Assembly (NCBI GenBank): GCA_008711295.1
Contig: VUYV01000020.1
Location: 993,558 to 1,057,557, forward strand
Length of the DNA: 64,000 nt
Direction: 5' to 3'
Source of the DNA: Anarhynchus alexandrinus
Lineage: Eukaryota; Chordata; Aves; Charadriiformes; Charadriidae
Below the pieces are notes generated by a model that saw nothing but the letters and a program-made list of their open reading frames with translations, was not told the DNA's origin and ran no database searches. Each line of letters begins with the position of its first letter. The first letter of the stretch is position 1. Both the position numbers and the translations under genes were made by a program. Below, one piece after another: positions 37,411 to 48,939 of this stretch.

Positions 37411-39009
37411 CGGGTCCTGGCTGTGAGCAGGGGGATTTCCCAGCACCCAGCGCAAGGGTTTGCGTGTGGAGAAGCCTCCTCGCAGGCAGCTGGAAATCAT
37501 CTCCAAGGGCACATTTGTGGACAAGCCGGAGCTGATAATGTCCCTGAGTGGGTGGAAGTCACTGAGAGGCTTTGCTGCATTTTGTGGGGTCTGTCCTCGT
37601 AGTGAGCATAGGGACAGAGGATGCTGGCTGTCCTGCAACCCACGGTGTGGTGTCTTTCACCCAAGTGCATCCTTACATCCTGCAGTTAGGGTGTCTCTGA
37701 AGCCATCTGTGGGACAGACAAGCCCTGGCTCTGCTCGCCTGCTGAGCGGGTACATGAAAAGCCCCTGGGGTGACTGGGGCTGTGTGGGGCTGTGCCACCC
37801 CAGTGGGGACCACTGCAAACCCTTTGGTGGAGGGTTTGCTTTTATGGGCGCTGTTGGTGTGGGCTGGGTGCAGGGGCTGCGGGGTGAGCGGTGGTTGCTG
37901 CATGCAGCATCGCAGTGCTGCGGGAGGGCTTTGCTCGCTGCTCTGTCCCCACCGTGGATGCTCCTTCCCTGGCTTCCTGCCTGCTTCACCCAGAGCTCGA
38001 CCCTTTTCCCCGACATTTCCCAGGGGAGAAACTCCTTTCACATTTTCCACAGCACATAGCCGGCGTGGGAGATGCTGGGGTGGCAGATGAGACATGGTGA
38101 CAGCAGGGACCTGGCTGAATTTGGCTCTATGGGTGTTTGAATGGAGGGTACCCACCACACCCCCCAAGTTGCTTTTCACTCACTGCAGGGGGGAGCAAAG
38201 AATATTTTAGCATCAGCCAGGCATGGATGCCAAACAAGCAGCCAGCAGAAAGGCAAATATTTTGGCTACCCCAACACATATGTTTAGAAGCAGTTCAACC
38301 CCAATTTTAAACAAAATGGGGAAAAAAAAAGACATTAATTGAAGACATGTCCTTAGGAACGCGATCCCTTGGCTGGGGCCCAGCATTGGCAGCCTCATTG
38401 GGAGATCATGTATCACACAGACGAGACGATCGCCCAGGGTCTGTTGCGAGCCCCCCATGCTGCTTTTGGGCAGGTCATATGTGCCCTGCGGAAGCTGAGG
38501 GAGGCCGTGCATGGCTGTGTGAACGCATGGCACTCTTGCAGGGGTACATACTTTCGCAGCATCACACCTCCCCACAGCCCTCCCCACATCCCTGTATAGC
38601 AGCATCCTTTTTCTTGGGAAGGACTCCACGCCAGCAGTTGGCCGCTCCTGTTCTGCTTCATCTTTCGTGGGAAGGATCCAACCCTGGGGGATCCTAAAAC
38701 AGATCAGCTGTTTTCCCGGCAGCCCCTGCCTGTGTGTGGGGGACTTGGATTATCAGATTGGGAACAGCTGATCCCAAGTCTGTTGACAAATCCATGAAGA
38801 TTCGGTGAAGCTTAGACACGGCTCTCCTGCTAGGCTCCTTTGGTTGACCCCAGACCTTGTTAATCTCTGCTGCACCCAGAGGCAAAGCTGTGCAGAAACA
38901 GCTTCAGATGGGAAACTGGTGTGAGGTGTGGAAAGGGGAGGGCCCTGAGCTTTCTGTCTGCTTCTCCAGTGAGCTCTGCAGCCCTTCCTGAGCTCTGTGG
39001 TGTTGTAGG
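37411..39009. other. Intergenic sequence, no gene recognised
   Basis: GC-rich unique sequence with overlapping open frames on both strands at 37460-38179 (up to 199 codons). These mirror each other's GC-driven openness and have no recognisable domain. No RNA gene or repeat family was recognised. Confidence 0.55.
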
Positions 39010-39038
39010 TACGTGGGATGTATAGACTAAACTCACAG
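39010..39038 (+). promoter_or_regulatory. Candidate hypoxia response element
   Basis: TACGTGGG at 39010-39017 matches the HIF-binding core known from the VEGFA 5' flank. A CACAG motif, the type of ancillary sequence that accompanies functional hypoxia elements, follows at 39034-39038. That spacing is longer than usual. The match is short and would occur by chance at some rate in 55 kb, so its interest comes from the inferred position upstream of VEGFA. Confidence 0.25.
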
Positions 39039-40795
39039 CTGAGGGATGCCTGGGCTGTGGTCATGGCAGGGTACGTATCCCCACTGAGACATGGCTGCCA
39101 GCATGGTTGTTGCTTGTGCCACCCTGCTGAATTAACCTGTGCCTGGTGTGCCCCACGGTGCCAGCATCCCCCTCCCCATCTCCTCCCTTAGAGCTGAGGC
39201 AGCATGACCTGCCCAGCGTCAGCTGCTGAGGCTGCCCCAGTCCGGCATGGGGAAGTCAGAGGGAAGGGCTGGAGGGAGGCTAGAACCCCCTTGCCCCTGT
39301 GGTGGGGTGTTCTGCTCCCTCTCCCTCCACCAGCAGAACAAAATGCATGAGCTCAGGGGGTTGCTGGGGCCTGGGAAGGGGGCTGGAGGAGCCCCACATA
39401 CAGAAATGGGATTGGGGAAGGAACCAGCTGCCCCAGAGCCCACGGGACCCCACCCCCCCCAGGCTGCAGCACTCAGCATGGGGTGAAGCCCCCAAAGGAT
39501 GTGCCCTGGCTTCCCAGCAGAGTTGCCCCACTGGGTGCCCCTTGGGCAGCGAGGCTTGGTGGTGTCCCCGGGGCTGAGGTTCGCACAGGTTCCCTGTCCC
39601 TGCTGGAGCTGGCCATGCTCTGGCAGGAAGAAAGGCTATGGTTAATTGCTGTACCGTCATTATTCTTACACAGCCTTCTCTGTCGTATGCAGCCAGCCTC
39701 CGGGATGTAATAAGTACTAATGTTGGCGTCCCAGGCGGAGGCGATGGGGGCAGGGAGCGCCTCAGAGGAAACCCTCGGCTCGTGTCAATCAGCGCAACTT
39801 TTTATTTTACAGATCACGCTGCAGAGCGCTTCCAAGTATGAACAAACCTAAACGAAGACAGCTGGCAGAGGCTCTCGTCATCTAACTCCTTCCAGATGTG
39901 CAGTCATATGCCGCAGTTTCTGACTAATGACATCCCCGAGGAAAGCCCTGGGGATGCGACAGTGACGAGGCGGGCGAGGGGCACGCCAGGAACCTGTTGG
40001 TGGGCCGACAGCGCTGACTCCCCAGAGGCTGCTGCCTGGAGACACCAGTTGGGGAGGGACCCTCCGCCATCCCTCTCTTTCCCTTGCGATCAGCAGGGCT
40101 TGGAGGGTGGCATGGGGCTGCTTCTGCCACGCCGGGCACCCGGGCAGCTCTCCACAGGCGGGTAAAGCTACTTAATCCAAGAGCGGTGTCCTGCGGAGAT
40201 AGCTACTTCACGGCCTGGAAGCCAGAAAACCACACTTAGTAGGGTTGTGCTGGAGCAAATTAGTGATGTTTTCTGATAATGAATTGAGGTTGAAGCGTTT
40301 ACGCTGCTTCCCGCTTGGGAGCCCATTCAGGTCTCCCTGCGTGATGCCTCTCTCTGCCACAGAGATGTCTGAGAAATCAGTCTGGGTGGGAAGATTTGTA
40401 AATCCTGCTGCCTCCTCCTGAAATATCTGCCCTGCACGTCCCCATTTTATGTTCTTGCATGGCCTGCTCTGTATTAGGGCTGTGCACAGTCTCCAGTGGG
40501 TTTAGTTTCCTCACCCCCGCTGCGGGAAGGGCTGCGCTAGTTTTATAAACTGGGGCCTGGGAGACGCTTGGTGGCTTGGAGATGGGTCAGGAATCAGGGG
40601 GGAACGGCCCCTCTGACCCCAGGTGGGAGATCATGTCCTCCCAGAGTATTGCCTCCTTCACGCTGTCTTTCAGAAACTGCTGCTAGCCTGGGGCCAGGAT
40701 TGCTGCTTAGGCAGAGGAGTCATTTTGGGTCTTCCCGTTGTCCCTGTTCTCCCCCTCTTCCTCTCCACACCTTTGTAATTAACCTCTGAACTCTG
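39039..40795. other. Intergenic sequence with possible conserved elements
   Basis: No gene recognised. Two sub-regions are less GC-rich than their surroundings and look like non-coding elements. One is at about 39640-39870. The other is at about 40160-40320 and contains a RUNX-type AACCACA and TGATAAT/GATAG GATA-like words. These are compositional impressions only. Confidence 0.35.
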
Positions 40796-40813
40796 GCTAA
40801 TCCCAGGATTAGC
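40796..40813. promoter_or_regulatory. Paired TAATCC palindrome (OTX/PITX-type sites)
   Basis: GCTAATCC and GGATTAGC form an 8-base inverted repeat separated by CA. TAATCC is the site preferred by K50 homeodomain proteins (OTX, PITX, GSC). Two sites in inverted orientation two bases apart would suit cooperative dimer binding. A TAATTA-type word (GTAATTAAC) lies just upstream at about 40776-40784. Confidence 0.35.
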
Positions 40814-43800
40814 TCGTCACGGGCTATCAGTTAGGGCTCCCACCACCCCTTGTGTGTCCTGGCATCCCTGACAAACTTGCAGGGGGGTCCGGAAAGCCAG
40901 CTTGCCCCTCAGGAGGACGGAGGCTCGTAATGGATGGGGGATGGCAGGAGCCTGGGTGGGTGGTGAGAGCTAATCTGGGGGTCACCTGTGGCTGTTAATG
41001 ATCTCCTGGAGCCTGGGAGCAGGGTTGGAGGGGTGTAAAGAGCCCAAGGGGACAGGGACAGCCACTTTAGCATCCCTAGTTTGGCCTCTTCTGCTGGGAA
41101 AAGTGGTCTGCAGAGGGAAGGAGAAACCTGGTGGGCTTTCAGTAAAAGGTGTAACTATCTCCTCTGCCTGCAGGTGAAGGCAAAGGATTAGCCTGTGGCT
41201 TTTGGTGCAGCGTCTCCTCCAGGACCTAGCTATGCATGTGTTTTCCCTTGGAAGGGTGTCCCTGGGCAAAGGGAGAACTTGCTCGTGGGGTTTATTCAGT
41301 CTCAGTGCTTGAGATGCACTCCAGGTCTGTGGGTGAGCTCTCTGCTCCCCTCTCAGCCTTCCTCCTCCCTGTCCAGGCCTCCCCAGAGGCACTTCACAGC
41401 TCCCAGGTGACCGATTTTCCAGGAGAGCCCCCGGACAAATTCACGTTTAACCTTACAGAGGCAGTGCAGTGACCTCTGTCACTTCTCCCTCAAGACAAAA
41501 ACTCCCAGCCCTGATGAAGCATGCAGCAATACAGTCAATTTAGCTGCAAGAGCTGCTTTTTACCACCAAGTCTTCCAGCTGTGCAATGGACCGCATGGTG
41601 GAAATAACAGAAGTAGCGATGGACTCATGCTGGGATTGTGACTTTAAAAATGGGAGGGTTGGCCCAAAGGAAAACAGAGGCTGCAAGGGAAAACCTCATA
41701 GATAGTGGCCAAGCCATGCAGAATGAACCCCTGTGCCAATTTCCTCTAGCTGAGGTGTTTGTCTGTGGCCTTCGGTGGCTGTTAACCCACTTGCTCTAAA
41801 TGCTTGCTGCCCTCTCCTTCTGGCATAACTCCATGGGCTGCTCTGGGACACCCCTGGGGCTCTGGGACACCCCTGGGGAGAAGGACAAGCCTGGGAGAGA
41901 AGCCTGGGGAGAAGGACAAGCCAAGGCTGGGGCAATTCCTTGCCACGCTGGCAAGGCGCTGGAGGCTGAGCCCGGTGGGTGCTGCCTGGAGGGGAACAAA
42001 CCTCTGGGAAGGCACCTGGGTTTGCAGCGGTGAGGGCTGCAGCTTTCTTTCCTCCCCAGAGCGGAGAAGCAGCACTTTCTCCTGCTTTCACTGTGCCCCG
42101 GGGAGGGGAAGGGGAGGAGAAGGGGAGGAGAGCTGCTCTCGGGAGGCCGCCTGGGGAGCGAAGAGGTCAGCATGAGCTGGCAGTTTGTTTGCACCTCTCC
42201 TTGTTACGTGGAGCTGGGAGCGGAGCTGAGCCCTGGGAGGTACAGGCAGGCTCACAGAGGAAGTGGGCGATAAGCTCCCGTCTCCACCGTGCGATACGCT
42301 GTGTGTGTACAGGATGTTTGGTTTCCTATCGATCCTGTCCAGAGGTGGTGGGGATGGGGAGACGCAGAGACAGGCTTTGTGGTTTCTTTAATCTGGTGGT
42401 TTCCCTGCCTCTTTCTTCTACTTGCAGGCAAGTTCGTGCATAAGGCACCCGAAGTGACAAGCCAGCGCGTTTTGCCCTGGGCACCAGCTGTGTTTGCAGG
42501 GAGGTGGGCTGCTGGCTGTGTTGTCTCAGGAGTGACACAGTCTGACAAACCCAATCCCAGCCAGGCACAGGGGGACCTCGCTGGAAGATGCCTTTGGCTC
42601 CTGGGAGCTGGTCTGGCCCTAGTGCTGGTGAGCTCTGTGGGACAGCTGCGTGAAGAGGAGCAGAGGAAAGGGGCTGGATGGGCAGGATCAACGTGAAGGG
42701 CAACATGCACTAAATGGACACAGGAAAGCGGTTTCCATCTCCAGTGGCCACAGCATCACCTCGTCTGGGATGTCCCAGCCAAACCCAGTACAATGGTGAT
42801 GGCCCAACCACAGCCATGGCTCTGACATGTGTCAGACTGAGAGCTCTGAAGGCCCCAGCCACCCATAGGCCATAGTGGTGTCCCTTTCTGCAGTAGCTCT
42901 GCTCCCTGCAGTGGCTTTGCCTCTTCTGTCCTGGAGCTCCCCCCTCAGCTCCTACCTCTTACCTGGAACTCCTTCATTTCTGGAGTCAGAAAATCCTCCC
43001 TGGAGGAGCACACATCCTGCCTCGAGATGATCTGTCACAGGGATTTCGCCTGCATGAAATTCCTGTTTTGTCCATTAGCTGCTAGTTAGGGAACAGGCAG
43101 GGTGAATCCACATGAGGACAGGACCATCCCAGGGGCTAATGCTGAAGGTACTGTCCCTACACTGGGGCATGATGAACTGCCCTTTTCTGCCTGGAGGATT
43201 TCACTGATGAGGTGATGTACTCCAGATGTGATGGAAAATGGAGCATCACGCTTTGCTGAAACAACAGATCTCCTGTGAGAGATGCAAACGGTGAGCATCG
43301 GAAGGATGAAGGACTGTGGTGTGAAGAGACAGGAGGGATGTGCTGGAGCACTCCTTCCACTGTGACGTGGAGGGGCACCTGCCAGAGTGGGAAGGATAAA
43401 TCAGTGGAGTCCTTCTCTCAATTTGAGCAAACTGACCTCAGCAGAAAGATGCCAAAACGATGATAGGAAGCTGCCAGAGAGCAGTCCAAGTCAGATAGGT
43501 GGAGGCTAGTAATTAGCGCAGGAGAGCCGTGGTGTCCAGTGGTGAAGCAGGACAGCTGCCAGGAGGAGAGGCACTGCACAGATGAAGAGGCTGGACTTCA
43601 GGGAGCATTTCTGAGTCTGTGGGATCTTATCCCCAGAAAAGGGCTGGCTTGTCTCTGTTTGCATGGGTGGAAGTTGATGGGACTATTCATGGGTCTCAGT
43701 CACATTCCAGCTCCCTGGCCGGAGAACAGGCTAGAGGGAAATCAGAGGGACTTTCCTGTGTCCTCACCCTTCCTTGCAGTGGTGGTGAAGGGGGTACTAG

Positions 43801-44879
43801 GGAGGGAGAGGTTAGGAAATACCATTACAAGGTACAAGTACCTCTGCCCCACCTGGTTTCTGTGATACCAGGGGGAGTCCCAGGTGTGTACCCTCAGTCT
43901 CTGAGCAATGCTTTGTTTGTAAACACTATTAAAAAAAACATTTAAAAAATAGACTTTTGAGATGATCCTGGTGCTGCCACATCATCGGGTGCTGGGGAGC
44001 TTTGGGCTGCCCACAGAGCAGGACCTGGGTAAGCCTCAGGCATGCCGCTGGGGAATCCCCGGCTGCAGAGAGGAAAACTGCTGGGAAGAGGCACCGCTAG
44101 CTTCTGTGAAACGCTTTCATTCATTGCCGTCCAGGCGGGAACTGATCCTGGCAAAAGGCGGCGAGGGGATGTGTTTCATTCCCAGCAGAGCCAGCGGGGG
44201 CTGGTTTTGATCAGAAGTGATCTGGCGCTGGACCTCAGCACGGCTGATAACTGCAACCTGCCGGCCCGAGCGCCGCTTGGCCGCCGGGAGGAGGCTCGCT
44301 CGTGTTTGCATTTGAAAGGGCCTCCCGTGCTCCCTGCGCTCGCGGTTGAATGGCTTCCAAGGCGGCTTACTTTCCTCCCTTTTTATCACCGTTATTATTT
44401 TTTAATAAAGTTCCCCAGTTAGCTTCTCAGGCTTCGTGGCAGAGGGGCCTGGGAATTCATTTCCTCTCCCTGGCCGCTCGCGGTGGTTTGCAGGCCAGCT
44501 CAGCGCTGCCGCGAGGTGGGGACTCAGCACCATGGGGAGAGAGGAAGCCCAGGACATGGGCTCTGTCCCGATGCCATGGCACTCTTTGGGAGATGCCAGA
44601 GGGGCCGTGGAGTGGTGGGGAGTGGCGGCATGGGTGCTGAGTGTGGGCAGGGAGTGTAGGCTTGGGGTGTCCAGCCATGAAGCAGAGCTCGCAGTGCTCA
44701 GGAGGGGGAAGAGCTGAGTGTGAGCAGCCTTGGCCCAGTGAGTCAAGACTCAATGGATTCGGCAGTTTTTTGAGAGGAGTCTTGCATCATGGGTTAAATA
44801 AAGCCAGGGGAACAGGGAGAAGCATAACTCTTCCTGTATGTAATATGGGGAGGGGGAGAGTTTCTCTTCTTCTCCTTGA
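40814..44879. other. Intergenic sequence, no gene recognised
   Basis: About 4 kb of GC-rich sequence. Open frames at 41696-42710 on both strands (up to about 154 codons) are Gly/Pro/Ser-rich and overlapping, with no domains. It contains the tandem repeat at 41841-41922, a purine-rich G4-capable run at about 42099-42131, and a CpG-rich patch at about 44215-44350 (around sixteen CpGs) followed by AT-rich sequence with AATAAA at about 44403. No RNA gene was recognised. Confidence 0.55.
41841..41922. repeat. Short tandem and interspersed duplications
   Basis: CTCTGGGACACCCCTGGGG is present as two perfect 19-base tandem copies (41841-41859 and 41860-41878). It is followed by a second word, GGAGAAGGACAAGCC, at 41877-41891 and again at 41908-41922 (31-base spacing). 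This is a minisatellite-like patch that keeps several frames open. Confidence 0.9.
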
Positions 44880-45874
44880 CTAGAATCTAGTTGGAGGTGT
44901 GTGACAAGTGGTGTTCCCCAGGGGTCAGTATTGGGTCCAGTCCTGTTCAATAGATTCATCAATGACCTGGATGAAGGGATAGAGGTTACCATCAGCAAGT
45001 TTGCTGATGAGACAAAACTGGGAGGGGTGGCTGACACACTGGAAGGCTGTGCTGCCATACAGCGTGACCTGGACACACTGGAGATTTGGGTGGAGAGAAA
45101 CCTTGTGAAGTTCAACAAGGGCAAGTGTAGGGTACTGCATCTGGGGAGGAGTAACCCCGTGCATCAGTACAGGTTAGGGGCTGACGTCCTGGAGAGCAGC
45201 TCTGTGGAAAGGGACCTGGGAGTCCTGGTGGACAACAGGATGACCATGAGCCAGCAATGTGCCCTTGTGGCCAAGAAGGCTAATGGCATCCTGGGGTGCA
45301 TCAAGAAAAGCATGGCCAGCAGGTCGAGGGAGGTCATCCTCCCCCTCTACTCTGCCCTGGTGAGGCTGCCTCTGGAGTACTGTGTCCAGTTCTGGGCTCC
45401 CTGGTTAAAGGACAGGGAACTGCTCGAGAGGGCCCAGCAAAGGGCTACAAAGATGTTTAGGAGACTGGAGCATCTTTCTTATGAGGAAAGGCTGAGGCAC
45501 TTAGGTCTCTTTAGTCTAGAGAAAAGACGACTGAGGGGGGATCTTATCAATACTTATAAATACTTAAAGGGAGGGTGCCAGGGGGATAGGAACAGTCTTT
45601 TTTCAGTGGTGCCCAGTGATAGGACAAGAGGTAACGGGCACAACCTTGAACATAGGAAGTTCCATCTAAATGTGAGGAGGAACTTCTTTACTTTGAGGGT
45701 GGCAGAGCACTGAAACAGGCTGCCCAGAGAGGTTGTGGAGTCTCCCACTCTGGAGACATTCAAAACCCGCCTGGACGCCATCCTGTGCAACCTGCTGTAG
45801 GTGATCCTGCTCGGGCAGGGGGGTTGGACTAGACGATCTCCAGAGGTCCCTTCCAACCCTGACCATTCTGTGAC
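44880..45874 (+). mobile_element. CR1 LINE, 5'-truncated
   Basis: Non-LTR retrotransposon of the chicken repeat 1 family in plus orientation, about 1 kb long. It contains the 3' half of the reverse transcriptase frame and the short CR1 3' UTR. The UTR includes the family-typical GGGTTGGACTAGACGATCTCCAGAGGTCCCTTCCAACCC-like segment and ends at the ATTCTGTGA repeat motif (45865-45873). The 5' edge is estimated at about 44880, where similarity to the RT region fades. There is no poly-A tail and no clear target-site duplication, as is usual for CR1. 5' truncation is the normal result of incomplete reverse transcription on insertion. Confidence 0.95.
44901..45800 (+). pseudogene. CR1 reverse transcriptase remnant (C-terminal part)
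   Basis: The frame is open for 270 codons (44901-45713) and encodes the palm-to-C-terminal part of the CR1 ORF2 reverse transcriptase. The conserved [13 protein letters not shown] motif lies at residues 4-16 and the catalytic box at residues 34-37. The box reads FADE instead of the family's FADD, so the second catalytic aspartate is lost (GAG at 45009-45011). The endonuclease domain and the first half of RT are missing. A TGA at 45711-45713, where the family normally has Trp after EH, stops the frame early. The same frame then continues in recognisable CR1 sequence (NRLPREVVESP...) to TAG at 45798-45800. It is therefore a dead copy. Confidence 0.93.
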
Positions 45875-48800
45875 TTCATTCTCCTCTGGATCTGCTGTGA
45901 GGCTTTTCTCCAGACCTCAAATAGCACCGTTGATTAATATCAATTATGTTTTTAGTAACATTAATTAAAACATTAGCATTAATATCAATGCATATCAAAT
46001 CAATATTTGCAGAACTGAGGGCAGAAGGAACCCAAGTCTGCATAGAGGGATGACATTGCGGATACCATCAGCTCTTCTCTTTTTACCACCTTCTCCATTT
46101 TTTTTTCCCTTCTCCAAAACCACCTCCTTGGGGTGCTGGGGCTGCTGGAGGCCAGTAATGTGGGGTCCCACAGGGAGGCAGGTGGCTTGTAGGAGCACAG
46201 TTGCACTCAGGTTCTGGCTTGGCAAAACACCACAGTAACAAACATAGCTGACCTGGGAAGGCACTTCCAGCATATGCTGGGGGAATTCAGTCACTACAGG
46301 AGGACAGGATGAGTTCAAGGCTCATTTGCCCAGAGTCCAAACTGAGGCGGGGTGGGGGCAGTGGCCTGAGTGGATCAGAGAGGTGGAGAGGCATGAGCAG
46401 AAGAGGCTTTGGGTTCCTCACCGAAGAGCCTCAGCCAGCCTGACTTGCTCAGAGCCTCCAGCAGACAGAGGGGAGATCCCAGTCCAGGGTGGGCAACAGC
46501 CAGGGAACTGAAAGAATGAGCATGCCCATGGCCTTGGCACTCTGTTGGGGCATGCAGAGCACGGCTATGTTCCTGCTGGTGTTTTCCCTCACAGAGTGGC
46601 GAGGCAGAGGCACAGGCAGGAAGGGAACATGCCTCAGTTGGAAAACGTCATGTATTAGGGCCATGCATTGTAGTGGTTGGGCTTCCCAGAGAGAGGGCCA
46701 GTGGTACCTGGAGGTGCCACAGGACTCTTGTGTTTATAAGCCAAATTGTCGTGGCCACCTGATCTCTACTTGGTCTTAATCCTCACTAATTCTCTTGTTT
46801 AGAGCCTGAAGGGTCCTAGATACTCCTGATTACTAGGACTCCGTGGGGAGGATGGAGATGCTTACACCCTTATTCACCTTTTGCGTCTCTTCCTCTGCCT
46901 TCTCCACTGTGGTTTTTCACTCTTTGGCTGTGTTTCTCCCTCACTGCAGCTGCCTTCCACCTTTGGTCCTTGGCTGGCCTGGAGGAGAAGCCACCCATTT
47001 CTAGTACACGTTGCTTTGCTTGCCTTCATTTGCTCAGGCCCTTCTCTCCCCAGCTGACGTGCTGAAGATAACATACCTCTTCCTCCCTTTGCCTTGCTCC
47101 CCTTTCCCCTTCATTGCATGTATTCGTTTCTCTCTCCACCCCTGTGACTGAAACTTGGCAGGAAATTCAGAGACATGCTCAGTCATTAAAATGACTACCC
47201 CAAGGAAAGGCCAGAGCACAGCCTGAAGCAGCGGAGGGGGTGGGGATGGGCTTTCAGCTGATCCCCATCATTTCCACATCAGCTGGGAATGAGATCCCTT
47301 CTCTTCTTGCTGGCAACAGCCCCTGGCTGGCCCCAGCAAACTGGCAGCGCTTTCCTACCTGAGCAGGAGATGGGATCTGCTGGGACAACCTCCTTGATGT
47401 TCCCACCCTGACTTTTGGGTTGGAAGATGGGTGGCAGCAAGTGCTTTGGGGAGTCCTTGGAGGGGGGATAAATGGGAAGCAGTGTCTGGAGGTTCAGTGA
47501 CAGATCCTTTGACCTGGGCTCTGGAACCAGTGTGCTGGTGTTCAATGGTGGTGCTTGGGTATGTGTGTGCGTTGCTGGTGTGTTTCCATGTGTATGTCTA
47601 CTAACACAGTGGGATGCTGCTCAGGCCAAGTTACATGTACCCATCAGGTGTGCTCTCTGTGGGCAGAGGTTTTGTCTTTTCTCGCTGCTCCATCCTTCCC
47701 TGTCTTGGTGCTGTGATCCTGTTCAGACCCTCATGACCAGCTCTGAGCCTCAAAATGACAGGACAGGAGGCAAAACAGGGAGTGATTCGAAAAGTGTGTG
47801 GCCTCAAGCAAGGTAGCACTGTGGCCTTACCTGTAGCACAAAGAGGAAATAGGAGCAACGTGGTAGTGGAATGAATAGTGCAGAGAAACCCAGAGAGTCT
47901 CCAGTGTGTCACAGCTTTTGGTCTTTAGTGAAGGGGGCACAGGAGAGAAATGCAAAGGGGCCAAATTCCAGGCAGATAAAAGGGGTGATTGTGCAACCCT
48001 CAAATTCAGCCGAACAATAAAGTGCAGAACACATGTAATATTTTTAATGACCAACAAGCAGTGTTAACCAATTGCTTTATAAAGTGCCCCAGGTGGTGCT
48101 GTTTAGCCACTGGAGCCAGGATCTGCAGGGACTTTGGTCAGGGTCAAGTTCTCAGGGCCAAGTGCCCAGCTGTGGCAATGGTGAGGAGCTGGACGCATGC
48201 AGTCAGGAGAAACCCCACACAGAGCAAGGGTGCCGTGGGGAGCAGAGGTGATGCTTTGCACAGAGCTGCCTTGCTGGAGCTAGTGCTCTGATTGTGACCC
48301 TGCTACTGTTTTCCAGTGTGGCAGGGAGACAGGACACCATGATAGACGAGACCTCCTGTTTCTGTTGGGTGAGAAGCAGGTTAGCAATCAGTGATTTGGT
48401 CTGGCATGGCAAGAGAAGGGTTTGTGGTAGCTGGCTGGACCATGCCCTCTTCAGCTTCACTTCACCTTCGTGCAGCTCTGGTGGCATTTTTACGGTATGC
48501 AGTCACTGGATCTGGTTGTACAACAGCTCTGGGCAAAGGTGGGCTTTGGTGTGCTGTGGTTTTGTTCCTGCAACTCTCCCATGAGATGTATTTCAGGCAA
48601 CGTCCCAGCTTCCCCACGTGCAGATGCAAGACATCATTATGTCTAGACCAGATGTAAGGCAAAGCCACAGCTGTTCCCAGCTGAGACTGCCCTTTCTTGG
48701 CCTTCATGGGAGTGAGGTGATGTGAGCAACCTGTTCAGAGCAGGTCTTTGGGAATCCCTGCCTGAATAAGGTAGATGGTAGGAATGACAGGAACAGGCAG

Positions 48801-48929
48801 TCTTCATAAGCCATCCTGTCCCCTTGTTCTCCAAACTTATGGATGCTGGCCAGACCATATGAGGTTGGCTTGTCACTACTCATAGTATAAAAGTGCCTCG
48901 CGGGTTCTGTTAGGAAATGTCTGGTGTCC
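45875..48929. other. Intergenic sequence, no gene recognised
   Basis: Just right of the CR1 lies an AT-rich island (about 45920-46012) with repeated TAAT/ATTA words, including ATTAATATCAAT twice (45933-45944 and 45978-45989). The rest is unique sequence of mixed composition with short open frames and no recognisable gene, RNA or further mobile element. Confidence 0.55.
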
Positions 48930-48939
48930 CCCACGTGGG
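48930..48939. promoter_or_regulatory. Palindromic E-box CCCACGTGGG
   Basis: A perfect 10-base palindrome with the CACGTG core, bindable by USF, MYC/MAX, CLOCK/BMAL1 or HIF-type bHLH factors. It is a single site with no obvious partner sites and is reported only as a candidate. Confidence 0.3.

Noticed and set aside
37460..38179. Overlapping 199- and 168-codon frames on opposite strands
   Set aside because: Mirror-image openness is explained by GC content, with no protein resemblance.
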